Positions 60,301-64,000 of a DNA stretch of 64,000 bases are shown here, piece after piece (the stretch's first letter is position 1; the number at the start of each line of letters is the position of its first letter). Below the pieces are notes generated by a model. The model was not told the origin of the DNA and searched no databases. It was given only the letters and a program-made list of their open reading frames with translations. A program made the translations under genes and the position numbers. The stretch comes from Stomorhina lunata (lineage: Eukaryota; Arthropoda; Insecta; Diptera; Rhiniidae): positions 101,591,122-101,655,121 of the forward strand of contig OW121744.1 in NCBI GenBank assembly GCA_933228675.1, in the 5' to 3' direction.

Positions 60301-63300
60301 AGAACTAGAACAGAACTAGAACAGAACTAGAACAGAACTAGAACAGAACTAGAACAGAACTAGAACAGAACTAGAACAGAACTAGAACAGAACTAGAACA
60401 GAACTAGAACAGAACTAGAACAGAACTAGAACAGAACTAGAACAGAACTAGAACAGAACTAGAACAGAACTAGAACAGAACTAGAACAGAACTAGAACAG
60501 AACTAGAACAGAACTAGAACAGAACTAGAACAGAACTAGAACAGAACTAGAACAGAACTAGAACAGAACTAGAACAGAACTAGAACAGAACTAGAACAGA
60601 ACTAGAACAGAACTAGAACAGAACTAGAACAGAACTAGAACAGAACTAGAACAGAACTAGAACAGAACTAGAACAGAACTAGAACAGAACTAGAACAGAA
60701 CTAGAACAGAACTAGAACAGAACTAGAACAGAACTAGAACAGAACTAGAACAGAACTAGAACAGAACTAGAACAGAACTAGAACAGAACTAGAACAGAAC
60801 TAGAACAGAACTAGAACAGAACTAGAACAGAACTAGAACAGAACTAGAACAGAACTAGAACAGAACTAGAACAGAACTAGAACAGAACTAGAACAGAACT
60901 AGAACAGAACTAGAACAGAACTAGAACAGAACTAGAACAGAACTAGAACAGAACTAGAACAGAACTAGAACAGAACTAGAACAGAACTAGAACAGAACTA
61001 GAACAGAACTAGAACAGAACTAGAACAGAACTAGAACAGAACTAGAACAGAACTAGAACAGAACTAGAACAGAACTAGAACAGAACTAGAACAGAACTAG
61101 AACAGAACTAGAACAGAACTAGAACAGAACTAGAACAGAACTAGAACAGAACTAGAACAGAACTAGAACAGAACTAGAACAGAACTAGAACAGAACTAGA
61201 ACAGAACTAGAACAGAACTAGAACAGAACTAGAACAGAACTAGAACAGAACTAGAACAGAACTAGAACAGAACTAGAACAGAACTAGAACAGAACTAGAA
61301 CAGAACTAGAACAGAACTAGAACAGAACTAGAACAGAACTAGAACAGAACTAGAACAGAACTAGAACAGAACTAGAACAGAACTAGAACAGAACTAGAAC
61401 AGAACTAGAACAGAACTAGAACAGAACTAGAACAGAACTAGAACAGAACTAGAACAGAACTAGAACAGAACTAGAACAGAACTAGAACAGAACTAGAACA
61501 GAACTAGAACAGAACTAGAACAGAACTAGAACAGAACTAGAACAGAACTAGAACAGAACTAGAACAGAACTAGAACAGAACTAGAACAGAACTAGAACAG
61601 AACTAGAACAGAACTAGAACAGAACTAGAACAGAACTAGAACAGAACTAGAACAGAACTAGAACAGAACTAGAACAGAACTAGAACAGAACTAGAACAGA
61701 ACTAGAACAGAACTAGAACAGAACTAGAACAGAACTAGAACAGAACTAGAACAGAACTAGAACAGAACTAGAACAGAACTAGAACAGAACTAGAACAGAA
61801 CTAGAACAGAACTAGAACAGAACTAGAACAGAACTAGAACAGAACTAGAACAGAACTAGAACAGAACTAGAACAGAACTAGAACAGAACTAGAACAGAAC
61901 TAGAACAGAACTAGAACAGAACTAGAACAGAACTAGAACAGAACTAGAACAGAACTAGAACAGAACTAGAACAGAACTAGAACAGAACTAGAACAGAACT
62001 AGAACAGAACTAGAACAGAACTAGAACAGAACTAGAACAGAACTAGAACAGAACTAGAACAGAACTAGAACAGAACTAGAACAGAACTAGAACAGAACTA
62101 GAACAGAACTAGAACAGAACTAGAACAGAACTAGAACAGAACTAGAACAGAACTAGAACAGAACTAGAACAGAACTAGAACAGAACTAGAACAGAACTAG
62201 AACAGAACTAGAACAGAACTAGAACAGAACTAGAACAGAACTAGAACAGAACTAGAACAGAACTAGAACAGAACTAGAACAGAACTAGAACAGAACTAGA
62301 ACAGAACTAGAACAGAACTAGAACAGAACTAGAACAGAACTAGAACAGAACTAGAACAGAACTAGAACAGAACTAGAACAGAACTAGAACAGAACTAGAA
62401 CAGAACTAGAACAGAACTAGAACAGAACTAGAACAGAACTAGAACAGAACTAGAACAGAACTAGAACAGAACTAGAACAGAACTAGAACAGAACTAGAAC
62501 AGAACTAGAACAGAACTAGAACAGAACTAGAACAGAACTAGAACAGAACTAGAACAGAACTAGAACAGAACTAGAACAGAACTAGAACAGAACTAGAACA
62601 GAACTAGAACAGAACTAGAACAGAACTAGAACAGAACTAGAACAGAACTAGAACAGAACTAGAACAGAACTAGAACAGAACTAGAACAGAACTAGAACAG
62701 AACTAGAACAGAACTAGAACAGAACTAGAACAGAACTAGAACAGAACTAGAACAGAACTAGAACAGAACTAGAACAGAACTAGAACAGAACTAGAACAGA
62801 ACTAGAACAGAACTAGAACAGAACTAGAACAGAACTAGAACAGAACTAGAACAGAACTAGAACAGAACTAGAACAGAACTAGAACAGAACTAGAACAGAA
62901 CTAGAACAGAACTAGAACAGAACTAGAACAGAACTAGAACAGAACTAGAACAGAACTAGAACAGAACTAGAACAGAACTAGAACAGAACTAGAACAGAAC
63001 TAGAACAGAACTAGAACAGAACTAGAACAGAACTAGAACAGAACTAGAACAGAACTAGAACAGAACTAGAACAGAACTAGAACAGAACTAGAACAGAACT
63101 AGAACAGAACTAGAACAGAACTAGAACAGAACTAGAACAGAACTAGAACAGAACTAGAACAGAACTAGAACAGAACTAGAACAGAACTAGAACAGAACTA
63201 GAACAGAACTAGAACAGAACTAGAACAGAACTAGAACAGAACTAGAACAGAACTAGAACAGAACTAGAACAGAACTAGAACAGAACTAGAACAGAACTAG

Positions 63301-64000
63301 AACAGAACTAGAACAGAACTAGAACAGAACTAGAACAGAACTAGAACAGAACTAGAACAGAACTAGAACAGAACTAGAACAGAACTAGAACAGAACTAGA
63401 ACAGAACTAGAACAGAACTAGAACAGAACTAGAACAGAACTAGAACAGAACTAGAACAGAACTAGAACAGAACTAGAACAGAACTAGAACAGAACTAGAA
63501 CAGAACTAGAACAGAACTAGAACAGAACTAGAACAGAACTAGAACAGAACTAGAACAGAACTAGAACAGAACTAGAACAGAACTAGAACAGAACTAGAAC
63601 AGAACTAGAACAGAACTAGAACAGAACTAGAACAGAACTAGAACAGAACTTGAACAGAACTAGAACAGAACTAGAACAGAACTAGTACAGAACTAGAACA
63701 GAACTAGAACAGAACTAGAACAGAACTAGAACAGAACTAGAACAGAACTAGAATAGAACTAGAACAGAACTAGAACAGAACTAGAACAGAACTAGAACAG
63801 AACTAGAACAGAACTAGAACAGAACTAGAACAGAACTAGAACAGAACTAGAACAGAACTAGAACAGAACTAGAACAGAACTAGAACAGAACTAGAACAGA
63901 ACTAGAACAGAACTAGAACAGAACTAGAACAGAACTAGAACAGAACTAGAACAGAACTAGAACAGAACTAGAACAGAACTAGAACATAACTAGAACAGAA
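57324..64000. repeat. 11-bp satellite CTAGAACAGAA, ~600 copies, continues off window
   Basis: The unit can be read as AGAAC, AGAAC, T. It is the reverse complement of the array at 33787-34897. The left edge has substitutions and three indels (near 57964, 57980 and 58284). From about 58300 to 63640 the phase and sequence appear perfect over roughly 480 units. Sparse substitutions reappear after 63650 (ACTTGAAC, ACTAGTAC, GAATAGAAC, ACATAAC). The array reaches the last base, so its full size is unknown. Confidence 0.98.

Overview
The window looks like nuclear DNA of a calyptrate fly (house-fly, blowfly or flesh-fly type). It is very AT-rich and has no convincing protein-coding gene in 64 kb. 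It carries two interspersed-repeat families that I recognise as dipteran: a DINE-1/HINE-like non-autonomous Helitron/Helentron relative (GCTATAGTCGG near the 5' end, 13-bp subterminal inverted repeats, an internal GTCY/CAGN tract and a 3' hairpin ending in GGGTATAA), and a tRNA-derived SINE of a type I associate with muscid and calliphorid flies. The species call is inference. The lack of exons fits a giant intron or a large intergenic or pericentromeric block.

Tandem repeats fill more than half of the window. Fourteen arrays (about 28 kb) belong to one superfamily. Nearly all have a unit of about 31 bp (33 bp in one), and nearly all are centred on the palindrome TTTTCTATAGAAAA, while the remainder of the unit is specific to an array or group of arrays. 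By unit type: AT-only arrays (2940-5095, 7275-8515); GAAGAG/GTCTTC arrays (11374-13055, 14386-16700, 18068-20600, 21491-23055, 23856-24445, 25186-26665) in mixed orientation; a 33-bp CTATATAG array (31031-32540); GCTGAATAAGG arrays (36201-39070, 40251-43500, 52496-55130); a CCAAAGAAATA/CGTTAGAAATA array (44885-47005); and a TTTTTATAGGAAA array (47765-51400). A second, unrelated satellite with an 11-bp unit (CTAGAACAGAA) forms an array of about 1.1 kb at 33787-34897 and, in the opposite orientation, an array of at least 6.6 kb running off the right edge from about 57324. Two (CTGT/ACAG)n microsatellites lie at 9295-9722 and 28770-29525.

Mobile DNA is concentrated at 5.1-6.9 kb: an intact SINE with 13-bp target-site duplications, a full-length DINE-like element abutting it, then a second SINE fragment split by a 458-bp MITE. 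A second full-length DINE-like element lies inside the left edge of the 18-20.6 kb array. DINE fragments border the array ending at 8.5 kb and the microsatellite at 28.8 kb.

The remaining 0.4-3 kb spacers are non-repetitive AT-rich DNA. The only coding-like signals are weak: a 53-codon small ORF at 17166-17327, a possible 84-bp internal exon at 51913-51996, and promoter/5'UTR-like stretches near 1.7-2.4 kb (minus strand) and 39.87-39.98 kb (plus strand). The notable system is the family of palindromic-unit minisatellites that keeps a 31-bp period and symmetry while the arms and linkers change and homogenise array by array.
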